NCBI RefSeq assembly: GCF_028767125.1
Contig: NZ_JAKCWP010000003.1
Coordinates: forward strand, 310,001-374,000
Direction: 5' to 3'
Source of the DNA: Chelativorans sp. YIM 93263
GTDB lineage: Bacteria; Pseudomonadota; Alphaproteobacteria; Rhizobiales; Rhizobiaceae
Length of the DNA stretch: 64,000 nucleotides
Shown in pieces: positions 53,578 to 60,195 of the stretch. The number at the start of each line of letters is the position of its first letter. Positions within the stretch are counted from its first letter, which is position 1. The position numbers and the translations under genes are program-made. The notes below the pieces were generated by a model. That model was not told the origin of the DNA. It saw only the letters and a list, made by a program, of their open reading frames with translations, and made no database searches.

Positions 53578-53709
53578 GCTCAGGCATGGAGACGAGGGGC
53601 AAGCCCTGACGAAGCTGCGGATGCCCACGCCAATCTCGAACCTCGGCGATTGGCTGCAGCGCCCAACCCTCGTCATCCCAAGACTTGATCTTGGGATCCA
53701 TGCCTGAGC
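53578..53709. repeat. Dispersed palindromic repeat, copy D (132 bp)
   Basis: Terminal arms GCTCAGGCATGGA (53578) and TCCATGCCTGAGC (to 53709) are inverted repeats. The right inner hairpin (TCCCAAGA/TCTTGGGA) is intact, but the left inner hairpin is degraded (GACGAGGGGCAAGCCCTGAC). It lies in the 258-bp gap between the small membrane protein and the portal gene. This is the most diverged full copy. Confidence 0.85.
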
Positions 53710-53745
53710 GGCGGCGAAACGCGACAGCGCTTCCGGAAATGCGCC

Positions 53746-54915
53746 TTACACGCGCACCCCGTACCCCACGGCCTCACGCTTCTCATCATCGGAAAGGAAG
53801 GTCGCCCCATTCACCCGCGCCCACAGCGCCTCGCGCTCGGCGGAAAGCCCCTCCACCTGATCGGCATCGAACCACAGCCGAACATCCCCATCAAAGCGCG
53901 GCCCCAGAAATCCGCCCAGCTCCTTCGCCACACGCCCCACCAGCGGCAGCACGGTCAGCCGATAGAAAGCCCGGTTCGCCTCCTGATAATTCGCATAGGT
54001 GTTGTCGCCGGGAATGCCGAGCAGCATGGGCGGCACGCCAAGCGCCAGCGCGATATCCCGCGCCGCCCCGTTCTTCGCCTGCATGAAGTCCATATCCCGC
54101 GGCGAAAGGCTCATCGCCTTCCAGTCGAGCCCGCCTTCCAAAAGAAGCGGCCGCCCCGCCCGGCTCGCGCCCGAATAGCCCTGCTCCAGTTCGACCTTCA
54201 GCCGATCGAACTGCTCGTCCGACAGGTTCCCGCCCTCCTTCGGCGCATAGACCAGCGCGCCGGAAGGCCGGGCGGAGTTGTCGAGCAGCGCCTTGTTCCA
54301 GCGCGCCGCGGCATTGTGGATGTCCAGCGCCTGCAACGCCGCCGCCAGCGGCGCAAATCCATAGTGATCGTCCAGCGGATGAAACAGCGTCAGGTGAAGC
54401 CCCGTCCCGTCCTCCTCCAGCGAGACCCGCCGCTTCGCGCTGCCCGCCCAATGCTCCAGCGCCACCGGCCAGCCGGACCGGTCGGCGACCACCGCCACCC
54501 GGTCGGGCCGCAGCAGATGCATTTCCCGCGCCCCCGTCCCGGTCTCCACCAGCTCCAGATAGGCATTGCCGGATAAAAGCAGATGCCCATAGAGCATCTC
54601 CATGAAACCCGGCCCCGCCTGCCGCGCGTTGGGCCGCGCCAGAAGCGCCAGCAGCGGATGCGCATCCAGCTCCGCCTCGCCCTCATAAGCAAGCCAGGGC
54701 ACGGCGGCGGCTGCTTCCGCGATCATCCGCACCGCCCGATGCGCCACCGGATTGCGCATGAACCCCTCGCGGGAAAGCGCGCCATAATCCCGCCGCGTCC
54801 AAAGCGCCTCGCCCTGCCCATGCAGCGCCACAAAGCCATACCCGCCCGCCTGCTTCCGTTCCACAGACGCAACCTCTCGTCCCGGACGCCGCGCCCAGGG
54901 CCAATTCCAAGCCAT
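53746..54915 (-). CDS. GTA portal protein (RcGTA g3-like)
   Basis: This 389-residue portal is the dodecameric ring for DNA entry and exit and tail attachment. Family features include PVAHRAVRMIAEAAAAVPWL, ARPNARQAGPGFMEMLYGHL, then SGNAYLELV and LGVPPMLLGIPGDNTYANYQEANRAF near the C-terminus, listed in parts. The start at 54915 has AAGGA upstream. It lies 131 bp downstream of HicB rather than directly after the terminase gene, unlike the usual g2-g3 junction. Confidence 0.95.
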   Translation of the reverse strand: MAWNWPWARRPGREVASVERKQAGGYGFVALHGQGEALWTRRDYGALSREGFMRNPVAHRAVRMIAEAAAAVPWLAYEGEAELDAHPLLALLARPNARQAGPGFMEMLYGHLLLSGNAYLELVETGTGAREMHLLRPDRVAVVADRSGWPVALEHWAGSAKRRVSLEEDGTGLHLTLFHPLDDHYGFAPLAAALQALDIHNAAARWNKALLDNSARPSGALVYAPKEGGNLSDEQFDRLKVELEQGYSGASRAGRPLLLEGGLDWKAMSLSPRDMDFMQAKNGAARDIALALGVPPMLLGIPGDNTYANYQEANRAFYRLTVLPLVGRVAKELGGFLGPRFDGDVRLWFDADQVEGLSAEREALWARVNGATFLSDDEKREAVGYGVRV

Positions 54916-55046
54916 GTGATGTCCTTTTGGATGTTTGTGGTGCGCGTGCGCACTCAAAACCGCCCTCAGGCAGCCGAAGGCGGACAGCACCATTAACGAG
55001 GGAGGATTTTACTTACCGACCTGCTGCCAACTGGCAGAAAATCAGC

Positions 55047-55451
55047 TCAGCAGTAGTTCTGAACGTCGTCTGAATTTGTTTCGATATCCAGACCGGTAAT
55101 CTCGGAAAAGCGTGCCCAGGCGTCCTGTTGCTCAAGCTTTTCCTGGATTTCCTTAATCTCTTGAGAAAGGTCGTCAAGGCGCTGATCGTAATGTTCGGCA
55201 AGCTGCTTTATCGCGTCCGCAAACGCCTGCCGTTCTTCAGCCGCGCGGCGTGCCGCCGACCCCGGCTCAGGCACGGCCTGTTCCAGCTGCTTTCGCTCCG
55301 CGATCCAATCGGTAATGGCTTCGCGCGTGTTTTGAAGCGCTTCTTCCGGTGTGTCGCCATCAGACATGCATCCGACAAGATCGGGAACCTTCCCGACGTA
55401 TCCGCCACCATCTTCTTCAGAAAGAGGAATGATTACAATGGCATAATCCAT
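55047..55451 (-). CDS. hicB: HicB family antitoxin with coiled-coil extension
   Basis: This 134-residue protein has a partial RNase-H-like HicB fold in residues 1-55 (YAIVIIPLSEEDGGGYVG, then VPDLVGCMSDGDTPEEALQN and TREAITDWIAE). A charged helical, coiled-coil-like region follows (about residues 55-115, RRAAEERQAFADAIKQLAEH). No helix-turn-helix or ribbon-helix-helix is visible, so DNA binding for autoregulation is uncertain. Its ATG shares a base with the HicA stop codon (TAATG). It neutralises HicA, an mRNA interferase, and is encoded inside the GTA cluster. Confidence 0.88.
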   Translation of the reverse strand: MDYAIVIIPLSEEDGGGYVGKVPDLVGCMSDGDTPEEALQNTREAITDWIAERKQLEQAVPEPGSAARRAAEERQAFADAIKQLAEHYDQRLDDLSQEIKEIQEKLEQQDAWARFSEITGLDIETNSDDVQNYC

Positions 55452-55717
55452 TACTTGTTTTCCTCTCTTTCCTTCGCACGCAGATGCGCTTCACATAACC
55501 CTACCAGACTGCGGATGTAAACGGGTTTGATTGGCCGTTTGGCCGGCACCGTTAAGATCCCATCGAGCAACGGGCTACTCACAGTATAATGGCTTCCACC
55601 ACTGGGCGGCCGAATTCTGACGCCCATCTCTTTACATAGTCTTTCAATATCTGAGATGCTCCAATCGTTCCGCGGATTGGCTTTCATCTTTTTGAGGAGA
55701 GATTTCTTCGGCGCCAT
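55451..55717 (-). CDS. hicA: HicA family toxin (mRNA interferase)
   Basis: This 88-residue toxin has a double-stranded-RNA-binding-like fold with the active-site His in SGGSHYTV (His43). The preceding basic helix (DIERLCKEMGVRIR) and a C-terminal strand/helix (IKPVYIRSLVGLCEAHL) complete it. HicA cleaves mRNAs when HicB is lost. The gene is 70 bp downstream of the terminase stop, and an AT-rich promoter overlaps that stop. Toxin-first order and one-base overlap with hicB are typical. Confidence 0.9.
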   Translation of the reverse strand: MAPKKSLLKKMKANPRNDWSISDIERLCKEMGVRIRPPSGGSHYTVSSPLLDGILTVPAKRPIKPVYIRSLVGLCEAHLRAKEREENK

Positions 55718-55761
55718 GAACGTACTGAGAACTAAACTCGTTCAGCCAGGTCAACTTCTGG

Positions 55762-55791
55762 TTTATAGTTTCCCCAAAAGATAGATCTCAA
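55762..55791 (-). promoter_or_regulatory. Internal promoter for hicAB
   Basis: Read on the minus strand, TTGAGA (55791-55786, overlapping the terminase stop codon), an 18-bp spacer and TATAAA (55767-55762) give a good sigma70-type promoter. A start near 55755 would lie about 38 nt before the HicA ATG. It would also feed portal transcription. Confidence 0.6.
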
Positions 55792-57098
55792 ACCTCCCTC
55801 ACCCGAGGCTCCCCCGCCCTCCCCAGCATCAGCTCACTGATCGCCCAGACCAGCGCATCCACCCGGTCCGGCGAACGGCCACCCGACAGCCCGTCCGTGC
55901 CGAAGTCGCACATCTCGTCCTCCAGCTCGGGAAAGCGCCGCGCATGCCGCACCCGCCCCTGCGCATAGCGCGCGGCCACCGGCTCGGCGCGCAGCCACTT
56001 GCCCCGGCTCGCCCGCACGGGCTTTACCGGCACATTCGCATCCACCGTGGCGATCACGCTTTTGACCATATCGCCGCCCTGGTTCACCTCGGCGACGATC
56101 CCGTCGGCCTGAAACCGATGATAAAGCGCCACCGCCCGAGCCGCCCAGTCCTGCGGCCTTGCCGCCCGCATCGTCCCGTCATGCAACACGATGGCGGCAC
56201 CGTGTTCGTCCAGCCCCGCCACCACGATCCCGCACGCGTCCGAGCTCCGCCGGCTCGTCACCGGCGGGTCCACCGCCACCACGATGCGCCGCAGCGCGCC
56301 CTCGCCCCAGCCGGTCGCCGCCTCGAGTGCGGCCCGCGTCCACAGCGCGTCCTCGCGATCCTCGATCAGCTCGCCGTCAAGCTCCTGCCGCCCCAGCCGC
56401 GTGCCGGCATATTGGCGCTCCACCGCGCGAATGAACCCCGGCGAGAGGTGCGCGGCGTTCTCCGCCGTGCGCATCCTTGTGACGGTCACCTCATCGCTCC
56501 CCACCAGCCGCCGGATCAGCGGCACCGGGTTCGGCGTCGTGGTCAGAAGCTGCATGGGCCGTGTCCCCAGCCGCAGGCCGAACTGCAGCATGTCGAAACA
56601 GGCTTCCGCATGCTTCCACTTCGCCACCTCGTCGCACCATGCGGCGTCGAATTGCGGCCCGCGCAGGCTGTCGGGATCTTCCGATGAAAAAACCTGCGCC
56701 ACCGCCCCATCGTCCCACACCAGCCGCCGCCGGCTCGGCTCATAGCGCGGCCGGTCGGCGCGCGAGACGGCCAGAAGGCCCGAAGGCCCCTCGATCATCA
56801 CCTCGCGCACATCGCCCAGCGTCTCGCCCACCAGCGCGATGCGGCCATATTTGCACCCCGCAAAAGGCGAAAACCCGCGCACCAGCGCATTCACCCATTC
56901 CGCCCTCAGCCGCGTCTTGCCGCAGCCGCGCCCGCCCATCACCAGCCAGGTGTCGCGCAGCCGCGCCCCCACCGGATATTGCGGCAGCCGCGCCTGGCCG
57001 AACCATTCATGCGGCAGCCGCTCCGCCACCGCCCGGCTCAACCTCTCTCCCGCCCAGCGAGGCGGCGAGCTCGCAAGCGAGCTCCACGATGCGGGCAT
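55788..57098 (-). CDS. GTA terminase large subunit (RcGTA g2-like)
   Basis: This 436-residue packaging motor has an N-terminal ATPase with Walker A GGRGCGKT at residues 55-62, Walker B acidic residues in FDAAWCDEVAKW and coupling motif LLTTTPNP. The C-terminal RNase-H-like nuclease has the first Asp in VVAVDPPVT, Glu in GIVAEVNQGGD and the last Asp in SPDRVDALVWA. Head-filling terminases of GTAs package random host DNA. The start is uncertain: the ATG at 57098 fits homology, while 57131 is an alternative. Either way it overlaps g1. Confidence 0.93.
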   Translation of the reverse strand: MPASWSSLASSPPRWAGERLSRAVAERLPHEWFGQARLPQYPVGARLRDTWLVMGGRGCGKTRLRAEWVNALVRGFSPFAGCKYGRIALVGETLGDVREVMIEGPSGLLAVSRADRPRYEPSRRRLVWDDGAVAQVFSSEDPDSLRGPQFDAAWCDEVAKWKHAEACFDMLQFGLRLGTRPMQLLTTTPNPVPLIRRLVGSDEVTVTRMRTAENAAHLSPGFIRAVERQYAGTRLGRQELDGELIEDREDALWTRAALEAATGWGEGALRRIVVAVDPPVTSRRSSDACGIVVAGLDEHGAAIVLHDGTMRAARPQDWAARAVALYHRFQADGIVAEVNQGGDMVKSVIATVDANVPVKPVRASRGKWLRAEPVAARYAQGRVRHARRFPELEDEMCDFGTDGLSGGRSPDRVDALVWAISELMLGRAGEPRVREV

Positions 57099-57510
57099 CG
57101 ATGAGGGCGAGTGCGGCGGCCAGTTCTGCATCGTTCCGTTTCTGCTTTTCTGCGGCTCGTTCGGGCACACGGGTCATCTCGCCCAGCTTCTCGACCATCC
57201 TCAGCATGGCTGACAGTGCATCCACCTTGCCCTTGTCATAGGCGCCCGTCGCCCGCCCCTCGCTGCTGGCCGCTTCCAGGTCCCCCACAAGCGTGTCGGA
57301 AAGCGCCATCAGCCGCGTCTCCAGCTCTTCCGGATCGAAAGGCGCGCCATCTTCCGGCGCCCGCCAATCCTCTCTCTTCGCCTTCCGCGCCAGAAAATCC
57401 GTGGACCGCCCCGTGGCCCGGCCAAGCCGCTCGAGCGTAGCCGGCGCCCCTTCAAAAAGCTCCCGCGCCGCCTCGTTCACAACTCCCGCAGGCACATGTC
57501 TCGCTGCCAT
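57007..57510 (-). CDS. Small terminase-like first gene of the GTA cluster (RcGTA g1-like)
   Basis: This 167-residue protein starts MAARHVPAGVVNEAARELFE and has a helix-turn-helix-like segment (GAPATLERLGRATGRSTDFL) followed by a charged helical region (KVDALSAMLRMVEKLGEM) suited to oligomerisation. GTA g1 proteins are small terminase subunits that engage DNA for the g2 motor. The start at 57510 has GGGAG six bases upstream. It overlaps g2 by up to 92 bases. A 267-bp leader and promoter region precedes it. Confidence 0.8.
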   Translation of the reverse strand: MAARHVPAGVVNEAARELFEGAPATLERLGRATGRSTDFLARKAKREDWRAPEDGAPFDPEELETRLMALSDTLVGDLEAASSEGRATGAYDKGKVDALSAMLRMVEKLGEMTRVPERAAEKQKRNDAELAAALALIDARIVELACELAASLGGREVEPGGGGAAAA

Positions 57511-57534
57511 CCTCATCTCCCGAAATCCGCGCAA

Positions 57535-57569
57535 TAAAAAAGCGCTGGGGCCGACAAGCCACAGCGCTT
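57535..57569 (-). terminator. Intrinsic terminator in the leader of GTA g1
   Basis: On the minus strand AAGCGCTG (57569-57562) pairs with CAGCGCTT (57547-57540), with a further GG/CC pair inside. T6 follows at 57541-57536. This Rho-independent terminator ends only 25 bp before the g1 ATG and about 85 bp after a promoter, so it is in the leader, not only at the end of the gene at 57778. Confidence 0.8.
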
Positions 57570-57653
57570 CACCAAACTCGAATGCCGAAAATGCCCGACG
57601 CAGCACGCAAACTGCCGCGCCGCCGCCAGACCCACTTTTCCGACGATGCCTGA

Positions 57654-57682
57654 ACCCTATCAAAGCACCGTCACGGTGTCAA
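57654..57682 (-). promoter_or_regulatory. GTA g1 promoter with a palindrome in its spacer
   Basis: On the minus strand TTGACA (57682-57677), a 17-bp spacer and TAGGGT (57659-57654) form a sigma70-like promoter, with a start expected near 57647. CACCGT-N-ACGGTG (57666-57678) is a perfect-arm palindrome lying almost wholly in the spacer, a typical place for a repressor operator. Confidence 0.65.
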
Positions 57683-57777
57683 GGACTTTTTTCCTACTTA
57701 TAGTTGAGGTAGGACCCAAAATCGACCGCCATACGAGGCCCTATCACTCCGTGGAGCGCCACTGCACACGACAAGGA

Positions 57778-58362
57778 TCATGCGCCGGCAAGCGCCTGCG
57801 CAACCGCCTTGTAAAGCGCGTTCGGCACGTCCGTAACAGGGAAACCCTGGGGAGTGGTCGGTGCGTCGGCTGCGCCCGTGTAGTAGACGAGTGGCGGTAG
57901 CTTAAGATTGGCGTTCCTAATTGTGTCTGGCAGATCAAGGCCGCTCTCCTGCTTTCCCGAACGCGCAATGTCGCTAATGATAATCGAAGCGGACTTTTCC
58001 CGAAGCTCTTTCACAGCTTCGGCGTTGCTGACGGCAAAGGTCACGTTAGCGCCAAGCGCCTCGAACATGGCAGCCTCATGAAAGTTATAAGCTGGATTGT
58101 CGTCCACCCATAGTACCTCACGTCCTGCCCAAAGCGACGCGACTGGCGGGGCGCTGAGCGCGGTGCTGCCGCCCTTTTCCGAGGTGGCCTTATCAAATTG
58201 CTGTTCAAAGAACTCTAGACTGAGGCCGTTGGAGTTCGCATCCACTGACTTAATACTTCGAAGCTTTATCCTGACTTCCTCCGGGAAGCGCCAGAGAGTG
58301 ATTAGAAACACGACGAAGAGAAAAATCAGTAGGTATGAAATGATCTGAACGGTATCCGACAC
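57778..58362 (-). CDS. Membrane-anchored receiver-like (CheY-fold) protein
   Basis: This 194-residue protein has one N-terminal helix (residues 8-25) and a short basic linker. A CheY-like domain (about residues 80-190) has VLWVDDNPAYN with the acidic pair, IIISDIARSGKQE with a candidate phospho-Asp, and PPLVYYTGAAD in place of the Thr/Ser strand. The invariant Lys of true receivers has no clear counterpart. No kinase is adjacent. Similar lone 'VDDNP' receiver-like proteins occur in variable genomic regions, so a sensing role is only inferred. It lies upstream of the GTA promoter. Confidence 0.72.
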   Translation of the reverse strand: MSDTVQIISYLLIFLFVVFLITLWRFPEEVRIKLRSIKSVDANSNGLSLEFFEQQFDKATSEKGGSTALSAPPVASLWAGREVLWVDDNPAYNFHEAAMFEALGANVTFAVSNAEAVKELREKSASIIISDIARSGKQESGLDLPDTIRNANLKLPPLVYYTGAADAPTTPQGFPVTDVPNALYKAVAQALAGA

Positions 58363-58487
58363 TGTCTGTAAATCCTAACGGTAACAAAGGTGCAAGGTAT
58401 CTAGCATTTCATGCTTGGTCCACCCCTGCTCATCGCTCCTTACCTCTTAACCCATGCTGCCCTCCCGCAGTGCTGCCTGAGCCAACG

Positions 58488-58703
58488 CTAACCAGGAGCT
58501 TTCAATAGTCTATGACCGTAAGCACGATAACCTGGAGCCGCATTGTCCTTCGATCGCCACGTTCCTGCGAGAGCGGCGCATGCCAGAAGCGCACCGGTCA
58601 GAATGTTCGACATGAAGAGCCAGAAATTGATCTCCGGGCGGGTAAGGTCCATCCGCCCGGTCTGCCAAGCAAGGTGCGCGGCGATCACCGACATGCCAAC
58701 CAC
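58488..58703 (-). CDS. Small two-helix membrane protein, hypothetical
   Basis: This 71-residue frame has two hydrophobic stretches (MVGMSVIAAHLAWQT and FWLFMSNILTGALLACAAL). It ends in a basic tail (RSKDNAAPGYRAYGHRLLKA). I recognise no family. The composition, with hydrophobic helices and charged ends, is that of a real small membrane protein. It sits 12 bp after the HTH gene on the same strand, so it may be a third gene of that unit. Confidence 0.5.
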   Translation of the reverse strand: MVGMSVIAAHLAWQTGRMDLTRPEINFWLFMSNILTGALLACAALAGTWRSKDNAAPGYRAYGHRLLKAPG

Positions 58704-58715
58704 GTAAGGATTGCG

Positions 58716-59204
58716 CTACACTACAAACCGCTCGTCACCCTCAATCTCCGTATTCGCCTTTTCCACCGCCTCAGCCGCAATAACATCTTCCTGCGAAAGC
58801 TTGTTGTTCTCATGCAGCCAGCGGGCAACGCTGGACCACCGCCAAAGCGGGCTTTCCGTCGTCACCTTGAACGAAGGCGAGGGAAAGCCCGAACCCCGCT
58901 GCCCCTTCGCATATTGCGTCATTGCCGCACGAGTCATTCCGGTCCGGGCGGCAATATCGGCAAGGCTCACCAGCGGATCCGGCTCGATCCTGTCGACATG
59001 GGCGCCGGCTGCCCTCACGTCGCGGACAGCCGTAGCAATAGCTTCGTCGATGCTTTCCGCTTCCCGTGCGAAATCCACAATGATGTGCCCCTTCTGAAAG
59101 GCGATGGTCGCGTCGTCACAACCGGCATCATAGAAGCGGGATTCAAAGTCATCCGCGTTCGGGTCCAGCCCGGAAGCGATGATTGTGAATTCAAAGGTTT
59201 TCAT
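58716..59204 (-). CDS. HTH-containing antitoxin-like partner (HicB/MerR-like)
   Basis: This 162-residue protein has an N-terminal alpha/beta domain (residues 1-72; FTIIASGLDPNADDFESRF, then YDAGCDDATIAFQKGHIIVD and SIDEAIATAVRDVRAAG) reminiscent of the HicB partial RNase-H fold. A DNA-binding domain follows (residues 80-145; SLADIAARTGMTRAAMTQYA as helix-turn-helix, then SPLWRWSSVARWL). The start at 59204 overlaps the upstream small gene by 14 bases and has AGGACG before it. It probably neutralises the HicA-like protein and represses the shared promoter. A related 56-bp relic lies at 62345-62400. Confidence 0.7.
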   Translation of the reverse strand: MKTFEFTIIASGLDPNADDFESRFYDAGCDDATIAFQKGHIIVDFAREAESIDEAIATAVRDVRAAGAHVDRIEPDPLVSLADIAARTGMTRAAMTQYAKGQRGSGFPSPSFKVTTESPLWRWSSVARWLHENNKLSQEDVIAAEAVEKANTEIEGDERFVV

Positions 59205-59436
59205 CGTCCTGCTCCTCATTCTCATGCGGACACCTGTCTATGGCGCGCATCAGTTGTCGCGCGTGTGCAGACGGGTTCCTCGGCGTGCCGTTCACGCCGA
59301 CCTGGCAGCCTTCCCGGTCGGCGAAGGGGCAATAGAGCCGGCCCCAATGCCCCTGCTTGCGCCACGTCCATCCCTTCGATTCCGCATAAGCAACTGCTTC
59401 CTCGATGTCCTTGTTCGGATGCCGAGGCCGCCTCAT
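59191..59436 (-). CDS. HicA-like small protein, candidate toxin
   Basis: This 81-residue protein starts MRRPRHPNKDIEEAVAYAES and has a core GHWGRLYCPFADREGCQV, then GVNGTPRNPSAHARQLMRAI and DRCPHEN. The His-containing beta strand followed by a TPRNPxxHAR strand/helix looks like the HicA dsRBD-type fold, with His in GHWG matching the catalytic His by position. Cysteines in LYCPF, EGC and DRC are notable. It overlaps the HTH gene, and a promoter with an 18-bp palindrome lies just upstream. No name is known to me for this family. Confidence 0.68.
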   Translation of the reverse strand: MRRPRHPNKDIEEAVAYAESKGWTWRKQGHWGRLYCPFADREGCQVGVNGTPRNPSAHARQLMRAIDRCPHENEEQDDENL

Positions 59437-59448
59437 TTCGCTGCAGCC

Positions 59449-59479
59449 AATATGGCTATTCTGTTAACATATGTCAACA
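59449..59479 (-). promoter_or_regulatory. Promoter and operator of the HicA-like/HTH pair
   Basis: On the minus strand TTGACA (59477-59472), 17 bp and CATATT (59454-59449) form a promoter with a start near 59442, only about six bases before the ATG at 59436, so the mRNA may be nearly leaderless. The imperfect palindrome TGTTAACATATGTCAACA (59462-59479) covers the -35, fitting autorepression. Confidence 0.7.
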
Positions 59480-59672
59480 AAACAATCCCCCTTATCTTGT
59501 TCCGAAGAGATCGCCGAGCGTACCAATTTTAGTGCGTGTTTTTAGCCTCCGATACGATGCGCGTCATGCGATCTCACAACAATCGCGGGAGATGAACCTC
59601 TCCTGCCACCAAGCTGTCAGGAGCCCTGTGTTTCATAGAAGCCTTCCAAACTCCGAAGAGGGAGCACGACCT

Positions 59673-60068
59673 ATGAAGCGAACACCCGTCAATCCGTGGC
59701 CATGGTCGCTGAAACTTGGCTACAACCAAGGCGAAGTACTCGAGGGAGCCAACCGGCAGCTGATCTGCGCAGGCCAGACCGCCGTCGATGCCGAAGGCAA
59801 CCCGCAGCACCCCGAGGACATGCGAAACCAGCTCACGCTCGCCCTCGACAACCTCGAGGCCGTTCTGGGCGCCGCCGAAATGGGGCTCGCGAATATCACA
59901 CGGCTCAGCATCTACGCCACGGATGTGGACGAAGCCATGAAGCACTTCGACGTGCTCGGCGCCCGTTTCGGCCCCGTTAACGCCTCTCCGCCCATGACCT
60001 TGCTCGGCGTCACCCGGCTCGCCATGCCCCAATTGATGATCGAGATCGAGGCCACGGCCGCCGACTGA
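59673..60068 (+). CDS. RidA (YjgF/YER057c/UK114) family protein
   Basis: This 131-residue protein is of the Rid superfamily, small trimeric imine/enamine deaminases that clear reactive 2-aminoacrylate-type intermediates or act on related substrates. Visible motifs include a substrate-facing ICAGQTAVDAEGNPQ, then NLEAVLGAAEMGLANITRL and a C-terminal TLLGVTRLAMPQLMIEIEA. The arginine that defines active RidA (IRAxxAxx) is replaced (VTRLAMPQL retains an Arg), so it may be a Rid4-7-like member. GAGGGAG lies upstream. It stands alone. Confidence 0.9.
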   Translation: MKRTPVNPWPWSLKLGYNQGEVLEGANRQLICAGQTAVDAEGNPQHPEDMRNQLTLALDNLEAVLGAAEMGLANITRLSIYATDVDEAMKHFDVLGARFGPVNASPPMTLLGVTRLAMPQLMIEIEATAAD

Positions 60069-60195
60069 CCGAACAACCCAACGGTCCAGACATGCGTCAG
60101 GCAAGACACCTCTGCGCGCTCGCATAACGGACGATCAACGTCCAGCTACTGCGGGTGCGCCGACACGAGTTGAAGAACGCCGAAGCAGGAGCGGT

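Noticed and set aside
47463-53709. Dispersed repeats as an insertion sequence family
   Set aside because: They have terminal inverted arms but no transposase, no visible target-site duplication and only 132-139 bp; a MITE- or BIME-like element is possible, a full IS is not.
41325-57510. Interpretation of the phage-like block as an integrated prophage
   Set aside because: No integrase, replication, repressor or attachment repeat is present, and gene order equals that of a gene transfer agent.
58512-60068. 518-codon open frame on the plus strand running into the Rid gene
   Set aside because: Its first part is antisense to the HTH and HicA-like genes and has no family resemblance; homology starts only at the ATG at 59673, which has its own ribosome site.
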